Of a stretch of DNA of 64,000 nucleotides, positions 10,193 through 20,173 are shown piece by piece. The notes under the pieces are model-generated. The model saw only the letters and a list, made by a program, of their open reading frames with translations, did not search any database and was not told where the DNA came from. The translations under genes and the position numbers were made by a program. This DNA comes from Nocardioides iriomotensis (GTDB taxonomy: Bacteria > Actinomycetota > Actinomycetes > Propionibacteriales > Nocardioidaceae). The DNA is taken from NCBI RefSeq assembly GCF_004168035.1, contig NZ_SDPU01000034.1, positions 208,792 through 272,791 of the forward strand, read 5' to 3'. The stretch's first letter is position 1. Each line of letters opens with the position of its first letter.

Positions 10193-10891
10193 TCAGCGGA
10201 GGACGACCTTGCGGGAGTGCGAGCGGTCCCAGTCGGCGCTGCCCTTGGTCACCGCGCGGAGCTTGAGCTTGCCGCCGGTGTAGCGGACCTTGACCTTGGC
10301 CTTGCCCTTCTCGTTGGTCTCGGCCTTGCTGCCCTTGACCTTGCTCCAGCCGCGCTCGGTCTTCTGCTGCAGGAGCACGGTGGCGCCGGCCTTGCGCTCG
10401 TAGCCGCCCGGCATCTCGTCGCGGCTCTTGATCTTGATCGCGACCTTCTGGCCCTTGCCGGGGTTCGTGGTCGACGGCTTGATCTCGGTGTTGGTGAACG
10501 GGTTGCGCATGGTGAACGTGGTCGGCGGCACCTGGGAGGTGTAGAGCGCGTCGTACTGGAGCCGACCTGACAGCGTGAACGTCCCGGGATCAACTGTGTC
10601 GCCGCAGACGCGGATCGCCATGACGCCCGACGTCGGGTCGCCGAAGGCCGACGCCGCAAAGTTGCTCTCCAGCGGCTTCCCGTCGGGGGCCGTATAGCCC
10701 AGGCTCAGGTACCAGTTCGAGGACGGGGACTCGAGCGACACGTTGTAGTTCGCGAGGTGGGCGACACAGGCGTTGTAGAGCACGCCCGGCGGTGCGGACG
10801 CGGTGGCCGAGGCGGCCTGCTGTGCCGACGCCGCAGGCACGCAGGCGAGCAGCACGGCGGCCGCGACGGCGGATGTGAGGACGGTGCGCAC
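10193..10891 (-). CDS. Secreted protein of unknown function
   Basis: A 232-residue exported protein. The start is set at GTG 10891 because AGGGGGA lies 6 bases upstream and translation from there gives a clean signal peptide (RTVLTSAVAAAVLLACVPAASA, cleavage about residue 23); the longer upstream reading would bury it. The mature part has two cysteines that could form a disulfide (in YNACVAHL and RVCGDT) and a Lys-rich C-terminal half of beta character (about 120-232). No family was recognised. It is convergent with the LCP gene and 70 bases downstream of the large beta-helix gene on the same strand. Confidence 0.75.
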   Translation of the reverse strand: MRTVLTSAVAAAVLLACVPAASAQQAASATASAPPGVLYNACVAHLANYNVSLESPSSNWYLSLGYTAPDGKPLESNFAASAFGDPTSGVMAIRVCGDTVDPGTFTLSGRLQYDALYTSQVPPTTFTMRNPFTNTEIKPSTTNPGKGQKVAIKIKSRDEMPGGYERKAGATVLLQQKTERGWSKVKGSKAETNEKGKAKVKVRYTGGKLKLRAVTKGSADWDRSHSRKVVLR

Positions 10892-10964
10892 GATCGATCC
10901 CCCTGGATCCGAGAGAGTCCGAGACAATCCGAGACAAGGGGACCAACCTAACGCGGGGGTCACG

Positions 10965-13900
10965 TCAGGGCCGGTACTCCACGTGCAGCACGGGAGCGCC
11001 GGCGGTGCCGCCCTCGAGGGCGACCGCCGTCCGCACGCCGGTCCCCGTGACCACCACGGCGACCGCGTTCCCCGAGACCCAGCCGGCGCGACCGACCACG
11101 TTCTGGAGCGGTACGGCGAGGTCGGGGGTCCGCTGGTCCGCGCCGCGTGCGCCGACCGCCGGCCACGCGACCGGCGCCCAGGCGACGGCGGCGGTGCGGG
11201 GGCGCGACGACACGTTGCGCGTGGTGTTCACGAACGCGGCCGCCGCGTCGGCGTCCTGCAGCGCGACCGACAGCGACGCCGCGGCGGACGACGCCTCGTC
11301 GGTCGTGAACTGCACCCAGGCACGCACGATCGTGGCGCCGCGCGGCACCGCCAGCGCCGAGAAGCGGATCCCGACGGTCTGCACGCTGGAGCCGTCGGCG
11401 ACGAGCTCGAGGTCGCTGCTGCCGAGGTTGACCGACCCGCTCGGGCTCTCCTCGACGTCGTCCGCCCCGGTCCCCACCCGCACGTCAAGCGTGGTGACCG
11501 TCCCGCCGGGTGGTGCGTCGGCCACGGTCACCGTGACTGTGTCGCTCGCGCTCAGCTCGCCGTCGGTGGCGGTGAGCCGCAGCACGTAGCTGCCGGCCGC
11601 GGAGAACGTCGCGGTCGTCGCCGCCGCGCCGGGGCTGGCGAAGGTCGCCGTACCCGGCCCGCTGACCTGGCTCCAGGTCGCGCTCACCGAGCTGCCGGTG
11701 GGAAGCCCGTCGTCGACGGCCGACCCGCTCAGGCTCGCGGCCGAGGGCCGGGTCACCGACGCGTCCGGGCCGGCGTCGACGGTGGGCGCGGCGTTGGTCT
11801 GCCCGGTCCCGCCGGTCGTCCAGCTCACCGAGAGCGACGGGCCGAGCGCGGCGCCGGACTCGAAGGCCTCCGCCGTACGGCGACCGCTGCCGGTGAAGAC
11901 GAACGCCATCGCGTTGCCGCCGGCCCAGCCGCCGCGGTTGACCAGCTCCTGGACGACGGCGCGCAGGTCGGGCGTGCGCTGGGCGGTGCCGCGCTCGCCG
12001 ACCGTCGGCCAGGTCGCCGGGGACCACGCCGCCGACGCGGCCGTGACCGGCCGGGTCGAGACGTTGCGGCCGGCGGTCGTGAACGTCGTCGGGTTGTCAG
12101 CCGCCTGCGCGCGCACGGTCATCGTGGCCACGTCGGTGGACACCTCGTCGACCTGGAGCTGCACGAACGCGGAGGTGATGGTCGCGCCGCGCGGGACCGT
12201 GACGCCGGGGAAGCGGATCCCGACGGTCTGCACGCTGGCCCCGTCGGTCACGAGCTCGAGGTCGCCGCTCGTCAGGGCGACCGAGCCGCCGGGCGCCTCC
12301 TCGGCGTCGTCGCTGCCGGTGCCCGGCCGGACCACGACGGTGCTGACGGTGCCGCCCGGGGGCGGGGCGTCGGTCACGGTGACCGTCAGCGTGTCGGTGG
12401 CCGAGAGCTCGCCGTCCGAGGCGGTCAGGCGCAGGACGTACGACCCGGCGGCGGGGAAGGCGGCCGTGGTCGCCGTCTGCGTGGCGTTGCCGAAGGTGAC
12501 GGTGCCGGGCCCGCTCACCTGGCTCCACGTCGTGGCGAGGGGGCTCCCGGCGGGGAGCCCGTCGTCGGCGGCGGTCCCGCTGAGCGAGGCGGTCGCGGGC
12601 AGGGTCACCGCCTGGTCGGCGCCGGCCTCGACGGTCGGGGCGGCGTTCGCCGTGGGGGGAGTGCCGCCCGTCGTGTAGCTGACCCGCAGCAGCGGTGCGG
12701 CGGCCGCGCCGCCCTCGAAGGCCACGGCGGTGCGAACACCGGTCCCGGTGATGACGAAGGCGGCCGCGTTGCCGCTGGCCCAGCCGGCCCGCGACACCAC
12801 CCGTTGCAGGGCGGAGGACAGGTCGGGCGTGAGCTGGGCCGCGGCGCGCTCGCCGACGGTGTTCCAGGCAGGCGGGGACCAGGCGAGCGAGGGGGTGCGC
12901 GGCCGGGAGGAGACGTTGCGGGTCGCGGTCGTGAAGGCGGCGGCGTTGTCGGCGTCCTGCGCCGCGACCTGAAGCGACGTGGCCCCGGTCTTCACCTCGT
13001 CGGTGGAGAACTGGATCCGCGCCTGCGTGACGGTCGCGCCGCGCGGCACGGCCAGGGAGGGGAAGCGCAGGCCGACGGTCTGCACGCTGGACCCGTCGGT
13101 GACCAGCTCGAGGTCGCCGCTGGTCAGCGCGACCGAGCCGCTCGCGGCCTCCTCGGCGTCGTCGGCGCCCGCCGTCACGTGCGCCTCCACCGTGGTCGAC
13201 GTGCCGCCGCCGGGCGGCGGATCGCTCACCGTGACGGTCGTGGTGTCGGCCGCGCTGAGCTCGCCGTCGTCGGCGGTCAGCCGCAGCACGTAGCTGCCGG
13301 CGGCGGAGAACGTCGCGGTCGTCGACGCGGCCGTCGCGTCCGCGAAGCCGACCGTGCCGGGTCCGGAGTCGACCGACCACCTTCGGGTCAGCGTGCCGCC
13401 TGCGGGACGGCCGTCGTCGGACACCGAGCCGACGAGGCTCGCGGAGGCCGGGAGGGTGACGGCGAGATCGGGTCCGGCCGAGACCGTCGGCGCCCGGTTG
13501 CTCGGCGCGCTGCCGTCGGACTCGACCGCGCCGACGTCGGGGGCGGCGCCGAGGTAGTCGGCGACCTGCGCGGCGATCTCGCCGCCGGGCAGCGTCATCT
13601 GCGCCGTACCCGCGTCGACGAGGGGACTGCCGGGCTGGGGTGCCCACGACGCGTCGAGCAGCGGGTCGCCGGAGAACGCCGTGGCGGCGTCGACGTTGCT
13701 GCTGACGTTGGCGGCACCGTTGGCGAAGAAGTGGTTGTACGCCGTCACGGACGCGCCGTCGACGTTCTTCAGCGCCGGGCCGACCTGGCGGGTCAGCACG
13801 TTGTTCACGGCGACGAGGTTGTCGCCGCCGACGATCCCGTGGTTGTTGCGGGAGAAGACGTTGTTGAGCACGAGGACGCGCTCGTTGAGGCTCGCGCCGC

Positions 13901-15002
13901 GGTAGTCCTCGGACGTCACGCCCCCGTCGAGCAGGCCGAGCCCGGCCTCGCCGTTGTCGGCGATCACGTTGCGCTCGATGGTGAACAGGCTCGCGGACTG
14001 TGCGGCCGGCGCGATCGTGTCCTGGTCGATGATCTGCAGGCCGTCCTGCCGGTTGCCGGTGAACTCGTTGCCGCGGATCACCACGGCGCGCTGCGGCGCG
14101 GTCACGTTGGTCATGCGGGCCTCGACGCCGTCACCGGCGTTGTCCCGCACGTCGTTGTCGACGACGACCACCGACGACTCGTCGATGTCGACGCCGTCGT
14201 CCCCGTTCTGGCTCATCGTGTTGTGCTGCACCAGGCCGGCGCTGTTGCGCGGGAAGTCGAAGGCGTCCGACCCGCTGACCACGACGTTGTGCTCGGCGAC
14301 GACGTGGCCGCCGCTCGCGGTCTCGATGCCGTCCTTGCCGTCGCGCACGGTCAGGCCGACGATCCGGGTGGCCGGGCCGGCGGCCGCGGCGACGCCGATC
14401 GTGTCGGTGCCCGTCGCGGGACCGCTGATGACGGTCGCGGCGATCATCGCCGGGTCGCCGGTGGTGTAGTAGGTCGACGCCAGTGTCAGGGTGCGCGGAA
14501 CGACGACGTTCTCGCGGTAGGTGCCCGGCGAGACCAGGACGAGTGCGTTGAGCGGGGCGGCGTTCAGGGCCGCCTGCACGGTCGGGTAGTCGGCCGGTAC
14601 GCGCAACGTCGCCGCGTGCGTCGTGCCGACGGTGAGGGACAGGTCGTCGCTCGCCGTCCCCCCGCCGTCGTCGGCGGTCAGCCGCAGCACGTAGCTGCCC
14701 GCCGCGCCGAAGCGCGCCGACGTGAAGGCCTCGTCGGCCCGGCCGAACGTCACGCTGCCCGGTCCGCTGACCACGCTCCACCGGGCCTCGACCTGCGACG
14801 GGGCGGGCTGCCCGTCGTCGCTGACCCGCCCCGGGAGGAACGCGGTGTCCGCGGTGGTGAGCACCTGGTCGGGCCCGGCGTTCACGGTGGGTGGTGCGCC
14901 GGTCGCCGCGCCGGCCGGCACGGGCCCGAGCACCGAGGCGCACACCGACGCCACGACGAAGGTGACGAGAGCAGGACGCAGGCGACGCTTTCCCCGGAGC
15001 AT
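10965..15002 (-). CDS. Large secreted protein with right-handed beta-helix and three PKD plus beta-sandwich repeat modules
   Basis: A 1345-residue exported protein. Signal peptide 1-33; a PKD-like domain (about 37-125, APPTVNAGPDQV); a parallel beta-helix (about 130-490) full of N-x-V/F-x-x-N turns such as NVVVSGSDAF and NVFSRNNHG; then three tandem modules starting near 500, 784 and 1069. Each module is a PKD domain (SAGPD...GSYVLRLTA) followed by about 185 residues with conserved LELVTDG.SVQTVGLRF, PRGA, ERG..Q.TPDL and GW.SGNA segments, a domain type attached to many secreted enzymes. PKD and sandwich domains usually bind surfaces, and beta-helices often act on polysaccharides. No catalytic residues were identified. 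There is no membrane anchor, so it is probably released. Confidence 0.85.
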   Translation of the reverse strand: MLRGKRRLRPALVTFVVASVCASVLGPVPAGAATGAPPTVNAGPDQVLTTADTAFLPGRVSDDGQPAPSQVEARWSVVSGPGSVTFGRADEAFTSARFGAAGSYVLRLTADDGGGTASDDLSLTVGTTHAATLRVPADYPTVQAALNAAPLNALVLVSPGTYRENVVVPRTLTLASTYYTTGDPAMIAATVISGPATGTDTIGVAAAAGPATRIVGLTVRDGKDGIETASGGHVVAEHNVVVSGSDAFDFPRNSAGLVQHNTMSQNGDDGVDIDESSVVVVDNDVRDNAGDGVEARMTNVTAPQRAVVIRGNEFTGNRQDGLQIIDQDTIAPAAQSASLFTIERNVIADNGEAGLGLLDGGVTSEDYRGASLNERVLVLNNVFSRNNHGIVGGDNLVAVNNVLTRQVGPALKNVDGASVTAYNHFFANGAANVSSNVDAATAFSGDPLLDASWAPQPGSPLVDAGTAQMTLPGGEIAAQVADYLGAAPDVGAVESDGSAPSNRAPTVSAGPDLAVTLPASASLVGSVSDDGRPAGGTLTRRWSVDSGPGTVGFADATAASTTATFSAAGSYVLRLTADDGELSAADTTTVTVSDPPPGGGTSTTVEAHVTAGADDAEEAASGSVALTSGDLELVTDGSSVQTVGLRFPSLAVPRGATVTQARIQFSTDEVKTGATSLQVAAQDADNAAAFTTATRNVSSRPRTPSLAWSPPAWNTVGERAAAQLTPDLSSALQRVVSRAGWASGNAAAFVITGTGVRTAVAFEGGAAAAPLLRVSYTTGGTPPTANAAPTVEAGADQAVTLPATASLSGTAADDGLPAGSPLATTWSQVSGPGTVTFGNATQTATTAAFPAAGSYVLRLTASDGELSATDTLTVTVTDAPPPGGTVSTVVVRPGTGSDDAEEAPGGSVALTSGDLELVTDGASVQTVGIRFPGVTVPRGATITSAFVQLQVDEVSTDVATMTVRAQAADNPTTFTTAGRNVSTRPVTAASAAWSPATWPTVGERGTAQRTPDLRAVVQELVNRGGWAGGNAMAFVFTGSGRRTAEAFESGAALGPSLSVSWTTGGTGQTNAAPTVDAGPDASVTRPSAASLSGSAVDDGLPTGSSVSATWSQVSGPGTATFASPGAAATTATFSAAGSYVLRLTATDGELSASDTVTVTVADAPPGGTVTTLDVRVGTGADDVEESPSGSVNLGSSDLELVADGSSVQTVGIRFSALAVPRGATIVRAWVQFTTDEASSAAASLSVALQDADAAAAFVNTTRNVSSRPRTAAVAWAPVAWPAVGARGADQRTPDLAVPLQNVVGRAGWVSGNAVAVVVTGTGVRTAVALEGGTAGAPVLHVEYRP
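11000..13510 (-). repeat. Three tandem repeats of about 850 bp inside the beta-helix/PKD gene
   Basis: Module boundaries fall near 13500, 12650 and 11795. Each unit encodes a PKD domain plus a beta-sandwich domain and shares long near-identical stretches such as the codons for ASGSVALTSGDLELVTDG and GSYVLRL. The last unit, at the C-terminus, is slightly shorter. The similarity is high enough to permit recombination between units and to cause assembly errors. Confidence 0.8.
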
Positions 15003-15075
15003 GCGCCAGGATCACCCGGGCGGTCCGGAGGGAGGATCGTGCGATGTGCGTAGGAATCGGCCGTAAAAGGAACGG

Positions 15076-15147
15076 CGCCCCCGGTAGGATTCGAACCTAC
15101 GCACCCGCCTCCGGAGGGCGGTGCTCTATCCCCTGAGCTACGGGGGC
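15076..15147 (-). tRNA. tRNA-Arg (anticodon CCG)
   Basis: On the minus strand a full cloverleaf can be drawn: 7-bp acceptor stem GCCCCCG/CGGGGGC, D stem GCTC/GAGC, anticodon stem CCGCC/GGCGG with loop CTCCGGA (anticodon CCG), variable loop GTGC, T stem GTAGG/CCTAC with loop TTCGAAT, and discriminator G. The CCA end is not encoded. It reads CGG codons, which should be common in this genome. The argS gene lies about 550 bases away on the other strand. Confidence 0.96.
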
Positions 15148-15220
15148 TCGGGATGCGCCGAAAGCGTACATGAACGTGGCTCCTACGACGGACCGGGGGT
15201 TTGACCGAGGTGATGGCCCG

Positions 15221-15613
15221 ATGACGCCGCCTCGGGGGCGCGTGCTGGTCGTCGACGACGCCCCCGCGATCCGTGAGCTGATCGCCGTCAACCTCGAGCT
15301 CGAGGGGTACGACGTCGACCGGGCGGGCGACGGCGAGGAGGCCCTGGCGGCGGTCGCCCGGCAGCGGCCCGACGTGATCACCCTCGACGTGATGATGCCG
15401 CGGCTCGACGGGTTCTCGACGATCGAGCGGCTGCGCTCCGACCCCGACACCGCCGACATCCCGGTGGTGCTGGTGACCGGCCGCGCGTCGGCCGCCGACC
15501 GCGCGCGGGGCGAGCTGCTGGGCGTCGACGGGTTCCTCGCCAAGCCGTTCGAGCCGGCCGAGCTCCTGGCCACGATCCAGCGGCTCACGGGCGGCGCCCC
15601 GGTCGTGGACTGA
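15221..15613 (+). CDS. Receiver-only response regulator (CheY-like)
   Basis: A 130-residue single REC domain with no output domain. The acidic pair Asp12-Asp13 (VLVVDDAP), the phosphoacceptor Asp56 (TLDVMMP), the Thr of LVTGR and the Lys of LAKPFEP are all present, so it should be phosphorylatable. The start at 15221 is preferred because it begins just before the first beta strand; an in-frame ATG at 15170 would add a 17-residue tail. No histidine kinase gene is nearby. It sits between tRNA-Arg and argS, as I recall for other actinobacteria; its partner and output are unknown. Confidence 0.9.
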   Translation: MTPPRGRVLVVDDAPAIRELIAVNLELEGYDVDRAGDGEEALAAVARQRPDVITLDVMMPRLDGFSTIERLRSDPDTADIPVVLVTGRASAADRARGELLGVDGFLAKPFEPAELLATIQRLTGGAPVVD

Positions 15614-15693
15614 GGGGCCGGTGAGCCGGAGGTCACGCCTCGCATACCGATATCGGTAGCGGAGCGGGCACGGCGCGTCGATACCCTGGTTCG

Positions 15694-17361
15694 GTGACCC
15701 CTGAACAGCTCTCGACCGCCATCGTCGGCGCGCTCACGGACCTCGTGGACTCCGGCGCGCTGACCCTCCCCGACGCCGTGCCGGCGAGCGTGGTGGTGGA
15801 GCGACCGAAGAGCAAGGAGCACGGCGACTACGCCACCAACGTCGCCCTCCAGCTGGCCAAGAAGGCCGGCCTCCCGCCGCGCGACCTCGCCGGCCTGCTC
15901 GCGGACCGGCTGCGCGCCACCGAGGGGATCGCCGCGGTCGACATCGCCGGTCCCGGCTTCCTCAACATCACCGTCGAGGCCGCGGCCCAGGGCGCCCTGG
16001 CGGCCCAGATCGTCGAGGCCGGTGCGGCGTACGGCGGCAGCGACCTGATGGCCGGCGAGAAGGTCAACCTCGAGTTCGTCTCCGCCAACCCGACCGGGCC
16101 GATCCACCTCGGCGGCACCCGGTGGGCCGCCGTCGGCGACGCGCTCGGCCGGATCTTCGAGGCCAGCGGCGCCGACGTGACGCGGGAGTACTACTTCAAC
16201 GACCACGGTGCCCAGATCGACCGCTTCTCCACGTCGCTGCTGGCCAGCGCCAAGGGTGAGCCGACCCCCGAGGACGGGTACGGCGGGGCGTACATCGCCG
16301 ACATCGCCCAGCAGGTGATGCAGACCGAGCCGCGCGTGCTCGACTTGCCGGACGACGAGGCGCAGGAGGTCTTCCGGTCCGTCGGCGTCAACCTGATGTT
16401 CGACGAGATCAAGCAGAAGCTGCACGAGTTCGGCGTGGACTTCGACGTCTACTTCCACGAGAACAACCTGCACGAGTCCGGGGCCGTGAAGCGCGCCGTC
16501 GAGCGGCTGACCGACCTGGGCAACACCTACGAGAAGGACGGCGCCCTCTGGCTGTCGACCGAGCAGTTCGGCGACGACAAGGACCGCGTGATCATCAAGT
16601 CCGACGGCAAGGGCGCCTACCTGTCCGGCGACCTCGCCTACTACCTCGACAAGCGCGAGCGCGGCTTCGACCGCTGCCTGATCATGCTCGGGGCCGACCA
16701 CCACGGCTACGTGGGCCGGATGATGGCCATGTGCGCCGCGTTCGGCGACAAGCCGGGCGAGAACCTCGAGATCCTGATCGGGCAGATGGTCAACCTGCTC
16801 TCGGACGGCCAGCCGCTGCGGATGTCGAAGCGGGCGGGCACCGTGGTCAGGCACGACGACCTGGTCGACGCCATCGGGGTGGACGCGTCGCGCTACGCGC
16901 TGGCCCGCTACACCTCCGACACCACGATCGACATCGACCTCGACCTGTGGGCCAAGCAGACCAACGACAACCCGGTCTTCTACGTGCAGTACGCCCACGC
17001 GCGGCTCGCCTCGATCCTGCGCAACGCCGCCGACCTCGGCCTGTCCGCGGCGCGTGGCGATGCGTTCGACCCGTCGCTGCTCTCGCACGAGAAGGAGGGC
17101 GACCTGCTGCGGGCGCTCGCCGAGTTCCCGCGCGTGGTGGCCGCGGCCGCGCAGCTGCGCGAGCCGCACCGGGTCGCGCGCTACCTCGAGGACACCGCGT
17201 CGAGCTTCCACAAGTTCTACGACGCCTGCCGCGTGCTCCCGATGGGCGACGAGGAGCCGGCGCCGATCCACGCCGCCCGGCTGCTGCTCGTCGAGGCCAC
17301 CAAGACCGTCATCGCCAACGGACTGCACCTGCTCGGCGTCTCCGCGCCCGAGCGCATGTAG
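15694..17361 (+). CDS. argS: Arginine--tRNA ligase
   Basis: A 555-residue class I aminoacyl-tRNA synthetase that charges tRNA-Arg. The N-terminal Arg-tRNA-synthetase domain (about 1-100) is followed by the HIGH signature as HLGG in [10 protein letters not shown] (about 132-141), the KMSK-like RMSKRAGT near 378, and the C-terminal DALR anticodon-binding domain ending APERM. The GTG start has TACCCT 6 bases upstream (15682-15687) and no Shine-Dalgarno, suggesting a leaderless transcript. The lysA gene begins 11 bases after the stop, so the two are probably cotranscribed. Confidence 0.98.
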   Translation: MTPEQLSTAIVGALTDLVDSGALTLPDAVPASVVVERPKSKEHGDYATNVALQLAKKAGLPPRDLAGLLADRLRATEGIAAVDIAGPGFLNITVEAAAQGALAAQIVEAGAAYGGSDLMAGEKVNLEFVSANPTGPIHLGGTRWAAVGDALGRIFEASGADVTREYYFNDHGAQIDRFSTSLLASAKGEPTPEDGYGGAYIADIAQQVMQTEPRVLDLPDDEAQEVFRSVGVNLMFDEIKQKLHEFGVDFDVYFHENNLHESGAVKRAVERLTDLGNTYEKDGALWLSTEQFGDDKDRVIIKSDGKGAYLSGDLAYYLDKRERGFDRCLIMLGADHHGYVGRMMAMCAAFGDKPGENLEILIGQMVNLLSDGQPLRMSKRAGTVVRHDDLVDAIGVDASRYALARYTSDTTIDIDLDLWAKQTNDNPVFYVQYAHARLASILRNAADLGLSAARGDAFDPSLLSHEKEGDLLRALAEFPRVVAAAAQLREPHRVARYLEDTASSFHKFYDACRVLPMGDEEPAPIHAARLLLVEATKTVIANGLHLLGVSAPERM

Positions 17362-17372
17362 TAAGGAGAACC

Positions 17373-18773
17373 GTGCCCGTCTCCCACGAGGCCGGCTGGG
17401 CGCACGCCGACGGGGCACTCCGTGGCCCCTCCTGGCTGCGCGAGCCCGGCGACGTCAACGCGCTCGTCCCGCTGCTCTGGTCGTCGACGGCCCGCAAGAA
17501 CGCCGACGGCGCCCTCGAGGTCGGCGGCGTCGACCTGCGCGACCTGGTCGCCGAGCACGGCTCGCCGGCCTACGTCCTCGACGAGGCCGACTTCCGGGCC
17601 CGCGCCCGGGCGTTCCGGGAGGCGTTCGCCGACTACGACGTCTACTACGCCGGCAAGGCCTTCCTCTGTACGGCGGTCGCCCGCTGGGTCGCCGAGGAGG
17701 GCCTGTGCCTCGACGTCTGCTCCAGCGGGGAGCTGACCGTGGCGCTGCGCGCCGGCGTCGACCCGGCCCGGATCGGCTACCACGGCAACAACAAGACCGT
17801 CCCTGAGCTGCGCCGCGCGGTCGACGCCGGCGTGGGCCGGATCGTCCTGGACTCCTTCACCGAGATCGAGCGGCTGGCCGCCGTCACCACCGAGACCGGC
17901 CGCACCGCGCCGGTGATGGTCCGGGTGACCGCCGGGGTCGAGGCGCACACCCACGAGTACATCGCCACCGCGCACGAGGACCAGAAGTTCGGCTTCTCCA
18001 TCTCCTCCGGCGACGCGTTCGAGGCGGTCCGGCAGGTGCAGGAGGCGGCCGGCCTCGACCTGCGCGGCCTGCACTCCCACATCGGCAGCCAGATCTTCGA
18101 CACCTCCGGCTTCGAGGTCGCGGCACGTCGCGTGCTGACCCTGCACGCGAGGGTCTCCGACGAGCTCGGCGTGTCGATGCCCGAGATGGACCTCGGCGGC
18201 GGCTTCGGCATCGCCTACACCACCCAGGACGACCCGTCCGACCCGGCGCAGCTCGCCACCGAGCTGACCAAGATCGTCGAGCACGAGTGCCGGGCGTTCG
18301 ACGTACCCGTGCCGCAGCTGTCCGTCGAGCCCGGCCGCGCCATCGTCGGGCCGGCGATGTGCACGGTCTACGAGGTCGGCACGGTCAAGCCGGTCGGGCT
18401 CGACGCGGGAGCGGTGCGCACCTACGTCTCGGTCGACGGCGGGATGTCCGACAACATCCGCACCGCGCTGTACGACGCCGACTACTCCTGCACGCTCGCG
18501 TCCCGTCACTCCGACGCCCCGGCGGTGCTGGGCCGCGTGGTCGGCAAGCACTGCGAGGCCGGTGACATCGTGGTCAAGGACGAGTTCGTGCCCGCCGACA
18601 TCGCACCCGGCGACCTGCTGGCCGTGCCGGGCACGGGCGCCTACTGCCGCTCGATGGCCAGCAACTACAACCACGCGCTGCGGCCGCCCGTGATCGCGGT
18701 GCGCGACGGTCGCGCGACGGTGCTGCTGCGCCGCGAGACCGAGGACGACCTGCTCGCGACCGACGTCGGGTGA
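17373..18773 (+). CDS. lysA: Diaminopimelate decarboxylase
   Basis: A 466-residue PLP enzyme that makes L-lysine from meso-diaminopimelate. Lys95 in YYAGKAFLC is the Schiff-base lysine; NNKTVPELRRAVD, HSHIGSQIFD, GGGFGIAY and EPGRAIVGPA line the PLP site, and the substrate-side Cys lies in HCEAGD near residue 392. The GTG start has AAGGAGAA directly upstream, a strong ribosome site. It lies between argS and hom, the usual actinobacterial arrangement that links lysine and threonine synthesis. Confidence 0.97.
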   Translation: MPVSHEAGWAHADGALRGPSWLREPGDVNALVPLLWSSTARKNADGALEVGGVDLRDLVAEHGSPAYVLDEADFRARARAFREAFADYDVYYAGKAFLCTAVARWVAEEGLCLDVCSSGELTVALRAGVDPARIGYHGNNKTVPELRRAVDAGVGRIVLDSFTEIERLAAVTTETGRTAPVMVRVTAGVEAHTHEYIATAHEDQKFGFSISSGDAFEAVRQVQEAAGLDLRGLHSHIGSQIFDTSGFEVAARRVLTLHARVSDELGVSMPEMDLGGGFGIAYTTQDDPSDPAQLATELTKIVEHECRAFDVPVPQLSVEPGRAIVGPAMCTVYEVGTVKPVGLDAGAVRTYVSVDGGMSDNIRTALYDADYSCTLASRHSDAPAVLGRVVGKHCEAGDIVVKDEFVPADIAPGDLLAVPGTGAYCRSMASNYNHALRPPVIAVRDGRATVLLRRETEDDLLATDVG

Positions 18774-18871
18774 CGTCTCGGAGACCGGAGACTCGTGCGC
18801 CGCGGCGGCGGGATGGCCCAAGATGAAGGGCCGGACCCCAGAACCACGGGAAGAAAGAGGGTGAGCCCGCT

Positions 18872-20173
18872 GTGTCGGCCCCACCACTGAAGCTGGCCCT
18901 GCTCGGCTGCGGCTCGGTCGGCAGCCAGGTCGTGCGGCTGCTGCGCGAGCAGGCCGACGACCTCACGGCCCGCGTGGGTGCGCCGATCGAGCTCGTCGGC
19001 GTCGCCGTACGCCGCCCCGAGCTGCAGCGTGACGCCGAGGTCCCGGCCGAGCTCCTCACCACCGACGCCGCCGGGCTCGTCGCCCGCGACGACGTCGACC
19101 TGGTGATCGAGGTGATCGGCGGCATCGAGCCGTCCCGCGCGCTGATCCTGGCGGCGCTCGAGAACGGCGCCTCCGTCGTCACCGCCAACAAGGCCCTGCT
19201 CGCCGAGGACGGCAGCACGCTGTTCGCCGCGGCCGAGAAGGCCGGGCGCGACCTCTACTTCGAGGCGGCGGTGGCGGGCGCCATCCCGATCCTCCGCCCG
19301 CTGCGCGAGTCGCTCGCCGGTGACCGGGTCACCCGGGTGCTCGGCATCGTCAACGGCACGACCAACTTCATCCTCGACAAGATGGACACCCTCGGCAGCG
19401 GCTTCGCCGAGGTGCTCGAGGAGGCGCAGGCGCTCGGGTACGCCGAGGCCGACCCCACCGCCGACGTCGAGGGCTACGACGCCGCCGCCAAGGCCGCGAT
19501 CCTCGCCAGCCTGGCGTTCCACACCCGGGTCACCGCGGCCGACGTCTACCGCGAAGGCATCAGCGAGGTCAGCGCCGCCGACGTCGCCTCCGCCCGCGAG
19601 ATGGGCTGCGTCGTCAAGCTGCTCGCGATCTGCGAGCTGCGCGAGGGCCCCGACGGCCCGGCCGTCTCCGCGCGCGTGCACCCGGCGATGATCCCGAGGA
19701 GCCACCCGCTCGCCAGCGTCCGCGAGGCGTTCAACGCGGTCTTCGTCGAGAGCGAGGCCGCCGGCCAGCTGATGTTCTACGGCCCCGGCGCCGGCGGCGC
19801 ACCCACGGCGTCCGCCGTCCTGGGTGACCTGGTCACCGTCGCGCGCAACCGGCTCAACGACGTGCGCGGCGCGGGGGAGTCGGCCTACGCCGACCTCGAC
19901 GTGCTGCCGATGGGCGAGACGGAGACCCGCTACCACGTGGCGATCGACGTCGACGACCGCGCGGGCGTGCTGGCCCAGGTCGCGCAGACCTTCGCCGCGC
20001 ACCAGGTGTCGATCCAGACCGTCCGCCAGGAGGGTCACGGCGACGACGCCCAGCTCGTCGTCGTCTCGCACCGCGCGGCCGACTCCGCGCTCGCCGCCAC
20101 CGTCGACACCCTGCGCAAGCTCGACTTCGTCCACGACGTCTCGTCCGTCATGCGCGTGGAGGGCGACTTCTGA
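18872..20173 (+). CDS. hom: Homoserine dehydrogenase
   Basis: A 433-residue NAD(P)-dependent enzyme reducing aspartate semialdehyde to homoserine. The N-terminal Rossmann domain has [10 protein letters not shown]; the catalytic domain has [10 protein letters not shown] and [11 protein letters not shown]; the C-terminal ACT domain (about 350-433, [19 protein letters not shown]) is the usual site for threonine feedback inhibition. A GTG start is used; AAGAAAGAGG lies about 11 bases upstream. The stop overlaps the thrC start (TGATG), so translation is coupled. Confidence 0.97.
   Translation: MSAPPLKLALLGCGSVGSQVVRLLREQADDLTARVGAPIELVGVAVRRPELQRDAEVPAELLTTDAAGLVARDDVDLVIEVIGGIEPSRALILAALENGASVVTANKALLAEDGSTLFAAAEKAGRDLYFEAAVAGAIPILRPLRESLAGDRVTRVLGIVNGTTNFILDKMDTLGSGFAEVLEEAQALGYAEADPTADVEGYDAAAKAAILASLAFHTRVTAADVYREGISEVSAADVASAREMGCVVKLLAICELREGPDGPAVSARVHPAMIPRSHPLASVREAFNAVFVESEAAGQLMFYGPGAGGAPTASAVLGDLVTVARNRLNDVRGAGESAYADLDVLPMGETETRYHVAIDVDDRAGVLAQVAQTFAAHQVSIQTVRQEGHGDDAQLVVVSHRAADSALAATVDTLRKLDFVHDVSSVMRVEGDF

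Noticed and set aside
13413..13422. Direct repeats in the secreted protein gene considered as CRISPR or mobile-element traces.
   Set aside because: They are long coding repeats in frame with protein modules; no spacers, no terminal inverted repeats and no transposase gene.
10803..15053. A 1416-codon open frame opposite the beta-helix gene.
   Set aside because: It reflects the third-position G+C of the real minus-strand gene, whose signal peptide and repeats are clear.
15097..17418. A 773-codon minus-strand frame opposite argS ending APVAQGIEHRPPEAGA.
   Set aside because: It is antisense to argS, and the ending is the translation of the tRNA-Arg gene.
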